A DNA stretch of 64,000 nucleotides from CAZGAQ01 sp964523405 (GTDB lineage: Bacteria; Planctomycetota; Phycisphaerae; UBA1845; Fen-1342). The position numbers and the translations under genes are program-made. Under the pieces are notes generated by a model. That model had not been told where the DNA came from, ran no database searches, and saw only the letters and a program-made list of their open reading frames with translations. This document shows positions 11,558 to 19,379 of the stretch, one piece after another. The stretch covers positions 25,157 to 89,156 of the forward strand of contig CAZGAQ010000020.1 of NCBI GenBank assembly GCA_964523405.1, read 5' to 3'. Each line of letters begins with the position of its first letter. Position 1 is the first letter of the stretch.

Positions 11558-13432
11558 ATGTCCGAAGTGCCAGCGGTGGCGGCCAGGAGCAGAAACCCGT
11601 GGGCGTGGATTCCCACGCTCTACTTTGCCCAGGGTATCCCGTACGTCATGGTGATGACTGTCTCGGTCATCATGTACAAGCGCCTGGGCATTTCCAACAC
11701 CGACATCGCCTTGTACACGAGCTGGCTGTACCTCCCCTGGGTTATCAAGCCACTGTGGAGCCCGGTGGTGGACCTGCTGGGCACCAAGCGCGGGTGGACG
11801 GTCGTGCTGCAAGGAGTCGTCGGAGCCGCCTTGGCCCTCCTGGCGCTTGCCATCCCCGCGCCCCGCTTCTTCCAGTACACGATCGCGCTCTTCTGGATGA
11901 TGGCCTTCTGCTCGGCCACGCACGATATTGCGGCCGACGGCTTTTACATGCTGGGCCTGTCACAGCACCAACAGGCCGCCTTCGTCGGTATTCGCAGCAC
12001 CTTCTATCGCATCGCCACGATCGCCGCGCAGGGGCTGCTGGTCATGCTCGCCGGCTTCATCGAGACGACCAGCGGTCTTCCGCCCGTCGAGTTGAGCGTT
12101 GCAGCCGTGGCCGGAGCCCCGAACTCGGCGATTGTATTGGACGAGGCTGCCGTGGCGGCGCCTGGTTCTGGCCCGCTGTCGCTGCGCGCCGGGCCGGAGC
12201 GCGTGGAGATCAGCACCACGATGAGGGCCGCCCAGGAAGTTGAGTCCGCGATCGCGCAAGCGCGCGCCTTGAACGCGCAAAACGGTTTCCGTGCCGCTGC
12301 GGCGGCCGCCACGGAGAGCGGAGGACCATCCTGGTGGAGTCGGCGGGTAGCCGTGCCGCTGGGCGATTTTCTAACGGCACGATTCGGTGACCCGCGTCAG
12401 GCCCAGACAGCCGGTGGCGGCAACGTTGGCGTCGCCACGCTCAGGCTGACGCAAAAGCCACCGGCGGGGCAGACGATCGTGGTTTTGGTCAATCGCAGGA
12501 GCGGGGACGAGCGTGTCGAGATAGCGGAGGGGGCCCGGTTGACCTTCCATGAGGAAAACTGGGATAAGCCCGCCCGACTCGTGTTCACGACCAACCCGAA
12601 ACTCCGCACGACGGCTGCGGCGAGCTTCATCGCCACCTCGGGTAACATTCCGCTAGCATGGACGACGGTCGCTGTGGTCCTGGCGGCGCTGTTCGCTTTC
12701 TTCTGCATTTACCACCAGTTCGCACTGCCCTACCCAGTCGCCGATGGCCCCGCCGGGTCGCAGGGGTCAGGCAGTTTTGCGACCGAGTTCTTCCGCACGT
12801 TCGCGTTGTTCTTCCGTCGGCGAGATATCGGAATCGTGCTCGCCTTCCTCCTGTTCTTCCGCTTCGCCGAAGCCCAACTGGTCAAGCTCGTCTCGCCGTT
12901 CCTGCTCGATCCTCGTGACATCGGCGGGCTGGGGTTGACGACAGGTCAGGTCGGACTGATCTACGGAACGATCGGAATCGCCGCGTTGACGATCGGTGGC
13001 ATCCTGGGCGGCGTGGTAATGTCGCGGCATGGGCTCAAGTTCTGGCTGTGGCCGATGGTGTGCATCATGCACCTGCCGGACTTGGCGTTTGTCTACCTGG
13101 CCTACGCGCAGCCGGCCAGCTACGTACTCATCAGCGCGGCCGTGGCCGTCGAGCAGTTCGGCTACGGATTCGGCTTTACCGCGTACATGCTGTACATGAT
13201 CATGGTCGCAGAGGGCGAACACAAAACCGCCCACTACGCGATCTGCACGGGGATTATGGCACTCGGGATGATGGTGCCAGGTATGTTTAGTGGCTGGCTC
13301 CAGGAACACGTTGGCTATCCGCATTTCTTTCTGTGGGTGATCTTCTCCACGATCCCGGGCTTCATCGTCGCGGCCCTGGTGAAGATCGACCCCGGATTCG
13401 GCCGGAAGAAGGCCGCGGTCCGCGCATCCTAG
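11558..13432 (+). CDS. MFS transporter, AmpG-like, with large extramembrane insertion
   Basis: 624 residues, start with GGAGG 6 bp upstream. The N-terminal half matches the AmpG/SLC33-like branch of the major facilitator superfamily: WIPTLYFAQGIPYVMVMTVS, LYTSWLYLPWVIKPLWSPVVD, FCSATHDIAADGFYM. These transporters move muropeptides or acyl-carrier substrates through the inner membrane. Between TM5 (about residue 168) and TM6 (about 364) lies a polar stretch of about 190 residues, ending in a beta-sandwich-like sequence (LRLTQKPPAGQTIVVLVNRR, RLTFHEENWDKPARLVF) that resembles Calx-beta or similar folds. The C-terminal half then has six more helices. The usual family length is 400-500 residues, and the insertion explains the excess. 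Substrate unknown. Confidence 0.85.
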   Translation: MSEVPAVAARSRNPWAWIPTLYFAQGIPYVMVMTVSVIMYKRLGISNTDIALYTSWLYLPWVIKPLWSPVVDLLGTKRGWTVVLQGVVGAALALLALAIPAPRFFQYTIALFWMMAFCSATHDIAADGFYMLGLSQHQQAAFVGIRSTFYRIATIAAQGLLVMLAGFIETTSGLPPVELSVAAVAGAPNSAIVLDEAAVAAPGSGPLSLRAGPERVEISTTMRAAQEVESAIAQARALNAQNGFRAAAAAATESGGPSWWSRRVAVPLGDFLTARFGDPRQAQTAGGGNVGVATLRLTQKPPAGQTIVVLVNRRSGDERVEIAEGARLTFHEENWDKPARLVFTTNPKLRTTAAASFIATSGNIPLAWTTVAVVLAALFAFFCIYHQFALPYPVADGPAGSQGSGSFATEFFRTFALFFRRRDIGIVLAFLLFFRFAEAQLVKLVSPFLLDPRDIGGLGLTTGQVGLIYGTIGIAALTIGGILGGVVMSRHGLKFWLWPMVCIMHLPDLAFVYLAYAQPASYVLISAAVAVEQFGYGFGFTAYMLYMIMVAEGEHKTAHYAICTGIMALGMMVPGMFSGWLQEHVGYPHFFLWVIFSTIPGFIVAALVKIDPGFGRKKAAVRAS

Positions 13433-13695
13433 CTGCGGGGGAGTTGGTGATGCAGACGCGTCCCACCGGTCTGTCCGGCTCAGTAGGCAGGACCGGCTGG
13501 TGGTTCGGCGTGGCCGGTTGACGTCCTTGTGCGGGCCATGGGCGGGAAGCCGCATTCAGGCAGACTCGCCAGCGGGTCACAGCTCGGGTATCCTGGTTCC
13601 GCACGCGTCGGCGTGCGGGGCCGCCGCGTCACGTGGGCGGACGGTTTCGGCACGTCCGTTCTCAGTATCACCGTCTAGTCGCAGAGGACACAGCT

Positions 13696-15003
13696 ATGAG
13701 ACAAACTGGAGTTACCCTTGCGGTCATGCTGTTTGTCGCGATGAGCGGGGCGGCCGAGCCGCCCAAGCCGACGACAATCGACCATCCGCAAATCGCCATC
13801 GCCGACCTCGACCTGCTCGCCAGACCTTTGACGAAGGCTCAACTGCTCGTCGAAGCAAAAGGCTGGCTCGGCCTGCTGCAGGCGAAAGTCACGGAAATTA
13901 GCCAGGCCGAAATCGCGATCGGCCGGGCGGCCGACGATGAAGCCAAAGCGAGACTGCGCGAAGCGGTGACCCAACTGCGTACCGAGCGTACCCAGCTCAT
14001 CGAGCGCCTGAATGTGGTTCTGGCGGCACTCAAGGCCAAAGGCGGGGCCGCCGCAGATTACGATGCTTACATCAGCGCGGTCTCCGGCATCGACATCAAG
14101 GCGACCGACACGCCGGATCCCAAAGTACCGAAGCCCGATCTGGAGTTGCTGGTCAGGCCGATGACCAAAGCCCAGCTCATCATCGAGGCGGACCGCTGGC
14201 TGGCGGCCCTGCAACAGAAGGCGAAGCAGGTCAGCGCAGCCGAGATTCAGGCGAGCAAGTCGGATGGGGCCGAAGCCAAGGCCAAGCTGCTGAACGAGGC
14301 GGGCGCCTGGCGCGAGGAGCGTGCCCAGATCACCGACCGGTTGAACCTGGTGCTGGCGGCGCTCAAGACCAAAGGTGGGACCACGGCCGACTACGAGACG
14401 TACATCAACGCGGTCTCGGGCATTACCGTCAACGTCACCGACGCGCACGCGACGTGGACTGCGGTCATCAACTGGCTGAAGTCGACCGAAGGTGGGCTGC
14501 GCTACGGTAAGAATATCCTGTTGTTCCTGGTGACCATGATTGTCTTCCAGGTGCTGGGTCGGGCCATCGGCGGCGTGACCCGCCGGGCGCTGAACGCGTT
14601 CAAGAACACCTCGAGTCTGCTGCGCGATTTCACGGTAAACACAGTGCGCAAGATCACCTTGTTCGTCGGCTTCGTTGTGGCTCTGTCGATGCTCGAGGTC
14701 AACATCGGGCCGTTTCTGGCGGCGATGGGGGCGGTTGGTTTCATCGTTGGCTTTGCCCTGCAGGGTACGCTCAGCAACTTTGCGGCGGGCATCATGATCC
14801 TGCTATATCGCCCGTACGATTTGGGCGACAAGGTCACGGTGGCGGGCACGACGGGCGTGGTCAAGGCGATGACGCTGGTTTCCACCGTGCTGCACAACGC
14901 CGATCAGCATGTGATCACGATTCCGAACTCGTCGATCTGGGGCGGAACGATTTCGAACCTTTCGGCGGGCACGGTTACGGTTCCACCAGCGCCAACAGCG
15001 TAG
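13696..15003 (+). CDS. MscS-family channel with duplicated N-terminal domain and no C-terminal vestibule
   Basis: 435 residues from the ATG at 13696 (GAGGA 7 bp upstream, signal peptide MRQTGVTLAVMLFVAMSGAA). Two tandem copies of a helical periplasmic unit of about 120 residues follow. Each starts DL(D/E)LL(A/V)RP(L/M)TKAQL and ends AALK(A/T)KGG, then DY(D/E)(A/T)YI(S/N)AVSGI. Three transmembrane helices come next, including the MscS pore region (FLAAMGAVGFIVGFALQGTLSNFAAGIMILLYRPYDLGDKV) and the start of the beta domain (VITIPNSSIWGGTISNLS). The protein stops 10 residues later, so the alpha/beta vestibule of about 100 residues is missing. Family role: release of ions and solutes during hypo-osmotic shock. 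Truncation may be real or the result of an old frameshift. Confidence 0.88.
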   Translation: MRQTGVTLAVMLFVAMSGAAEPPKPTTIDHPQIAIADLDLLARPLTKAQLLVEAKGWLGLLQAKVTEISQAEIAIGRAADDEAKARLREAVTQLRTERTQLIERLNVVLAALKAKGGAAADYDAYISAVSGIDIKATDTPDPKVPKPDLELLVRPMTKAQLIIEADRWLAALQQKAKQVSAAEIQASKSDGAEAKAKLLNEAGAWREERAQITDRLNLVLAALKTKGGTTADYETYINAVSGITVNVTDAHATWTAVINWLKSTEGGLRYGKNILLFLVTMIVFQVLGRAIGGVTRRALNAFKNTSSLLRDFTVNTVRKITLFVGFVVALSMLEVNIGPFLAAMGAVGFIVGFALQGTLSNFAAGIMILLYRPYDLGDKVTVAGTTGVVKAMTLVSTVLHNADQHVITIPNSSIWGGTISNLSAGTVTVPPAPTA

Positions 15004-15030
15004 CGGCGGGTGCCGGTGCGCAGGGAGAGG

Positions 15031-15729
15031 TCACCCGTCAGCAAGAAAGCGGTATCCGACCCCGACCTCCGTGAGAATGTGTTGTGGCTGGGTCGGATTC
15101 CGTTCGAGTTTCTGGCGAAGCTGCCGCACGAACATGCGCAGATAGGTCGAGTCTTCTGCGTGGCCCGGTCCCCACACCTCCTTGAGGAGCTGTCGGTGGG
15201 TCAAGACCAAGCCGGCGTGGCGGGCGAGCGTTGCCAGGAGCTTGTACTCGAGCGGCGTGAGGTGCACCTCTGCGCCGTTCCGCGTGACGATGCGGCGGGC
15301 GAGGTCGATCGAGAGTTCGCCCGCGACGAGTATACTGTCCGTTGGTTGGGAGAGACTCGCCGCGTGGCGGAGCGCGACGCGGATCCGCGCCATCAGCTCG
15401 GACACGTTGAACGGCTTCTGCACGTAGTCATCACCGCCGGCGTCGAGCGCGGCGACTTTGTCGGCCTCCTGGCCGCGCGCCGACAGGATCAGGATCGGCA
15501 TGGCTGACCACTCGCGGACGCGACGGATGACCGCGATGCCGTCCGTGTCGGGCAGGCCAAGATCGAGTACGATTACATCGGGATGGGCCTGTGTTGCTGC
15601 GAGGATCCCCGCCGCGGCAGTGTCCGCTTCCACGAGTCGCCAACCCGCCGCCTCGATTGCAGGCCGCAAGAAGCGGCGGATGGGCAGCTCATCCTCCACG
15701 ATCAGGATCGTGGCCGGAGCCGTGCTCAT
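15031..15729 (-). CDS. kdpE: KdpE response regulator
   Basis: 232 residues from the ATG at 15729, which overlaps the kdpD stop (ATGA) and has GGAGG upstream; longer in-frame starts run into kdpD and are discounted. A receiver domain (ILIVEDE, DVIVLDLGLPDTDG with the phospho-acceptor Asp, ILILSARGQE, VQKPF) is joined to an OmpR-type winged helix (LTPLEYKLLATLARHAGLVL, TYLRMFVRQLRQKLE, TEVGVGYRF). The role is to activate the kdp operon when KdpD signals low K+ or osmotic stress. Its probable binding site is the 20-bp direct repeat upstream of kdpF. Confidence 0.96.
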   Translation of the reverse strand: MSTAPATILIVEDELPIRRFLRPAIEAAGWRLVEADTAAAGILAATQAHPDVIVLDLGLPDTDGIAVIRRVREWSAMPILILSARGQEADKVAALDAGGDDYVQKPFNVSELMARIRVALRHAASLSQPTDSILVAGELSIDLARRIVTRNGAEVHLTPLEYKLLATLARHAGLVLTHRQLLKEVWGPGHAEDSTYLRMFVRQLRQKLERNPTQPQHILTEVGVGYRFLADG

Positions 15730-18464
15730 TGCGGTCCTCCTGGCTGGTGCCCGGTGTTTCCGGATGGTACGGACGGCAGCACTGACTCCGGCGCGGTCTC
15801 GATCGGCAGCGGTGGCGGCTGCACGCGCGGGATGGTAAGCCAGAAGCGCGCGCCGCCCTCCGGGCGGTTCTCCACGCCGATCCGACCGCCATGCAGGCGT
15901 ACCACGGCAGCGCAAATCGCCAAACCCAGACCCGTGCCCGCGCGATCCGTGGCCGGTCTGCGGCGGACGAAACGGCGGAAGATATCCGCCTCTGTGCCAG
16001 GTTCGATCCCGGGGCCGCGGTCCAGCACTTCGACAAGGACATGATCACCCGCGGCCGAACCGCGCAGGGTGATGGGCGCGTCGCGGGGTGTGTAGCGCGC
16101 CGCGTTTTCCAGCAGGTTGGTAAGCACTTCGTCGAGCAGGACACCATCTACGTGGATCAAGGGCAGGTTCTCGGGGATCGCTGTGTCAATGGGGTGATCG
16201 CGGAGCAGAGGTGCGAGGCGGTGGAGCGCGGAGCCGACGAGCTCGTCGAGCGGGTACCAGTCGCGCTGGAGCTGAAAGCCGGCCGACTCGAGCCGCGTCA
16301 TCTCCAGGAGCTTGCCAACCAATTGACCGAGGCGGCTGGCCTCGTCGGCGACGGACTGTAACAGCTCGCGCTGGGTTGGGGCGTCGAGCCCGGATGATGC
16401 GTCGAGGAGTGTGCTCGCGGCTCCGGCGATGGTGGCCAGCGGGGTGCGCAGATCGTGCGACACGCAGCTCAGCAGCGCGCTGCGCACTTGCTCCGTTTCG
16501 GCCTGGCGTCTGGCGGATTCTGCCTGGACGGCCAGCGCGGCCCGCTCGAGCGCGATGGCAAGCTGCGTCGCGAACGTCTCCAGCATATGACGCTGATCGG
16601 GCTCGAGCGCCCGCGCGCGCTCGTGCGGCCGCAAGCCGAGGACGCCGAGCGACCGACCCGCTGCAACGAGCGGCAGGTAGATCGCCTGCACGGACGGCAG
16701 CGTCTCGGTGCTCCAGCCAGCCCACTGCTGGTGATCAAACACCCACTGTGCCGCGGCGGCCTCGTTGGGCGCCTGCTCGGGGAAGTCGCCGTGCTTGGCA
16801 GCCACCACCAGGCGTGCCTGCGCGTCCGGCAGCAGCACGGTGACGGCGCCCTGAAATACATCGGCGACGTGCCGTACCACGCCACGGGCAAGGCTCCAGG
16901 CATCCGCGGCGGCGGCCAGTTGTCGGCTCATGAAATACAGGGCCGCGGTGCGCAGATAGCGCGCGCGGGCGGCCTCGCTTTGCTGTCGTACGCGCTGCGT
17001 CAAACTGCTGATCACAAGGGCGGTGATGAGGAGCACGACGAACGAGATCACATACCGCGGGTCATTGATGGCGAGTGTGTAGTAGGGACGCGTGAAGAAG
17101 AAGTTGAACAGCAGCGGCGCGAGGATGGCCGAGCAGACGGATGGCCCGCGGCCGTACCGCGTCGCGACGAACACGACGCCGGCCAGGTAGAGCATGGTCA
17201 GGTCAACAGGCGAAAGCACCTCGGCTAGCGGAAACCCGATACCGGTGCACGCGGCGAGCACGCCGAGCGCCGCCGCGTAGCCCGGCCACCGCGTCCGGCG
17301 GGGAAGAAATGCCGGCGGAACCGGCGCGGAGCTCTCCCCCTCGCCCTTCACGACGTGCACGTCAATCTCGCCGCTGCGGCGGATCAACTCGTCCACGGGC
17401 GAGCCGCGCAGCCGCTCGATCCAGCGCGTCCGGTCGGGCTTGCCAATCACGATCTTCGTGATGTTGCGCTGCGCCGCGAACGCCAGGATCTCGTCCGCGA
17501 AATGCTGCCCATTCAGAACCGTCGTCTCGGCGCCGAGGCGCTCCGCGAGCTTGAGATTGCGGCGGATTTGGGCCGTCGCCTGGGCGCTCAAGCCCGGAGA
17601 TTCGACGCTGACCGCAATCCAGTCGGCCTGGGCCGCCGCGGCCATGCGGCGCGCCGTGCGGACAACACGCGCCGAGAGCGGGCTGGGACCGACACAGACA
17701 AGGAGTCGTTCGCTCGTGGCCCAGGGGCGCCGGTCGCCACGGCCAGCGCGTTCGACCTGGACTTGCGCGCCGACGCGCTCCGCGGTTTGCCGCAACGCCA
17801 GCTCGCGCAGGGCGACCAGATTCTCTTTTCGGAAGAACTGGTCCATGGCTCGCTGGGCCTGGTCCGGAACGTAGACCTTCCCCGCGCGCAACCGCTGCAG
17901 GAGGTCATCCGGCGGCAGGTCCACCAGCTCGATCTCGTCCGCGCGCTCCATGATCGAGTCGGGCACCGTCTCGCGCACGACGATGCCGACGATCTGGGCG
18001 ACGACATCGTTGAGTGATTCGATATGCTGGACGTTGACGGTCGTGTACACGTTGATGCCAGCGTCCAGCAATTCGGCCACGTCCTGCCAGCGCTTGGCGT
18101 GCCGCGACCCCACCGTGTTGGTGTGCGCCAGTTCGTCGACGAGGATCAAGGCCGGTCGGCGCGCGAGGGCGGCATCGAGGTCGAACTCGCGCACACGCAC
18201 GCCCCGGTACTCGACCCATTTCGGCGGCAGGACTGGCAGGCCCGCGAGGAGCGCCTCTGTCTCTGTCCGCCCATGGGTTTCCACATACCCCGCAACAACG
18301 TCCGTGCCGGCGCACTGTTTCTCATACGCTTCGGTAAGCATGGCGTAGGTCTTGCCGACGCCGGCGCACATCCCGAAGAAGAGCTTGAGCCGACCACGAC
18401 ATGCGTTGCCTTCGGCCCTCAGACGGGCCAGCAGCGCCTCAGGATCAGGTCGTTGGTCGGCCAC
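15726..18464 (-). CDS. kdpD: KdpD sensor histidine kinase
   Basis: 912 residues, GTG start. The N-terminal KdpD domain has the Walker A motif GMCAGVGKTYAMLTEA and VDELAHTNTVGSRHAKRWQD. A universal-stress-like segment (ERLLVCVGPSPLSARVVRTA) follows, then four transmembrane helices near 400-500 (YAAALGVLAACTGIGFPL onwards), a GAF domain, and the kinase core with SHDLRTPLATI and the ATPase N/G boxes (LLENAARYTPRD, DRGPGIEPG, GTGLGLAICAAV). The length and order equal those of standard KdpD. The inner-membrane sensor responds to K+ limitation and phosphorylates KdpE, encoded immediately downstream with a 4-bp overlap. Confidence 0.97.
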   Translation of the reverse strand: MADQRPDPEALLARLRAEGNACRGRLKLFFGMCAGVGKTYAMLTEAYEKQCAGTDVVAGYVETHGRTETEALLAGLPVLPPKWVEYRGVRVREFDLDAALARRPALILVDELAHTNTVGSRHAKRWQDVAELLDAGINVYTTVNVQHIESLNDVVAQIVGIVVRETVPDSIMERADEIELVDLPPDDLLQRLRAGKVYVPDQAQRAMDQFFRKENLVALRELALRQTAERVGAQVQVERAGRGDRRPWATSERLLVCVGPSPLSARVVRTARRMAAAAQADWIAVSVESPGLSAQATAQIRRNLKLAERLGAETTVLNGQHFADEILAFAAQRNITKIVIGKPDRTRWIERLRGSPVDELIRRSGEIDVHVVKGEGESSAPVPPAFLPRRTRWPGYAAALGVLAACTGIGFPLAEVLSPVDLTMLYLAGVVFVATRYGRGPSVCSAILAPLLFNFFFTRPYYTLAINDPRYVISFVVLLITALVISSLTQRVRQQSEAARARYLRTAALYFMSRQLAAAADAWSLARGVVRHVADVFQGAVTVLLPDAQARLVVAAKHGDFPEQAPNEAAAAQWVFDHQQWAGWSTETLPSVQAIYLPLVAAGRSLGVLGLRPHERARALEPDQRHMLETFATQLAIALERAALAVQAESARRQAETEQVRSALLSCVSHDLRTPLATIAGAASTLLDASSGLDAPTQRELLQSVADEASRLGQLVGKLLEMTRLESAGFQLQRDWYPLDELVGSALHRLAPLLRDHPIDTAIPENLPLIHVDGVLLDEVLTNLLENAARYTPRDAPITLRGSAAGDHVLVEVLDRGPGIEPGTEADIFRRFVRRRPATDRAGTGLGLAICAAVVRLHGGRIGVENRPEGGARFWLTIPRVQPPPLPIETAPESVLPSVPSGNTGHQPGGPQ

Positions 18465-18708
18465 AGGTCGATCCTGCTTGTCGTATCCGGTGCGGGTGGA
18501 GTTCGATACTCAGGAGATCCGCACACAACAGCTCCTGGGCGCCACCCGGCCGGGTGACGGTAATTGTACCACTATTGCCGCCTACGCGGACGCCGTCCCG
18601 TTCTCCTACATCCACGTGACTTCCGCCCCGCAACCACAGGGTCAGCGGCGCAAACCGTCCGCCAGCTAGCAACCGCCGCAGCGAGTCAACCAGCCGTGCG
18701 CCGTCCAT
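18445..18708 (-). CDS. Small conserved-looking protein inside the kdp operon
   Basis: 87 residues from an ATG at 18708, or 104 from an ATG at 18759 that lies 6 bp after the kdpC stop; the 3' end overlaps kdpD by 20 bp. The pattern LVDSLRRLLAGGRFAPLTLW, a short beta strand, then VRVGGNSGTITV and LLCADLLSIEL resembles small planctomycete proteins of the type 'LRRLL...F.PF.l.l.dG....V...D.v.v', which have no known function. Tight packing between kdpC and kdpD, with coding overlap, supports a real gene co-transcribed with kdp. AGGAGG lies 18 bp before the shorter start, which is a long spacing. Confidence 0.55.
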   Translation of the reverse strand: MDGARLVDSLRRLLAGGRFAPLTLWLRGGSHVDVGERDGVRVGGNSGTITVTRPGGAQELLCADLLSIELHPHRIRQAGSTCGRPTT

Positions 18709-18765
18709 GCGCGTCCGATCGCCCCACCTCCTAGTCCTTTGCGCAGGCGCCAATGCCATGGGTGT

Positions 18766-19350
18766 CTACCTGAGAGCTAGATTGAGCGCGAGCACGTTGA
18801 CCCGGGGCTCGCCCAGCACGCCGCACTGCGGGTTCTCCGTGCACGCGCGCACGAGTTCGCGCACCGCCGCTTCGCTCATCCCGCGGATTCGGGCCACACG
18901 CCGCACTTGATACTCCGCGGCTGCCACGCTGATGTGCGGGTCCAGGCCGCTGCCGGACGCGGTCAGCAGATCGACCGGAATCGGCGCCGAGTTATCGGGG
19001 TCGGCTGCTCGCAGCCGGGCCGCGCGGGCGCGCCGGGCTTCGGCTTGCGCCGGGTTGCTGGCGGCTAGATTGCTGCCGCCCGAGGCCCCCGCGTTGTATG
19101 GATACGGCGCGGTGGCCGAAGGTCGGCCCCAGAAGTGGCGCGCGTCGCTGAAGGCTTGCCCGATAAGCTCGGAGCCAACGAGTTGGCCACCGCGCACGAT
19201 CCGGCTTCCGTTCGCCTGATGTGGCCAGGCGATTTGGGCAAGCCCGGTGATGGCGAGCGGGTACGCCAAGCCGGTCAGCGCCGTGAAGACGGCGAAGACC
19301 AAGCCGGCGGTTCGCAGTTCACGCAACAGGGGTGTCCGTTCCGTCTTCAC
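18766..19350 (-). CDS. kdpC: KdpC, potassium-transporting ATPase subunit C
   Basis: 194 residues, GTG start, 29 bp after kdpB. It has one N-terminal transmembrane helix (LVFAVFTALTGLAYPLAITGLAQ) and a periplasmic domain with the KdpC signatures GSELIGQAFSDARHFWGRPSA, YNAGASGGSNLAASNPAQ, VDLLTASGSGLDPHISVAAAEYQVRRVAR and NVLALNLAL. KdpC stabilises the KdpFABC complex and raises the ATP affinity of KdpB. Confidence 0.97.
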   Translation of the reverse strand: MKTERTPLLRELRTAGLVFAVFTALTGLAYPLAITGLAQIAWPHQANGSRIVRGGQLVGSELIGQAFSDARHFWGRPSATAPYPYNAGASGGSNLAASNPAQAEARRARAARLRAADPDNSAPIPVDLLTASGSGLDPHISVAAAEYQVRRVARIRGMSEAAVRELVRACTENPQCGVLGEPRVNVLALNLALR

Positions 19351-19379
19351 GTCGCCACCTTTTCACGTTCCCACGTTCT

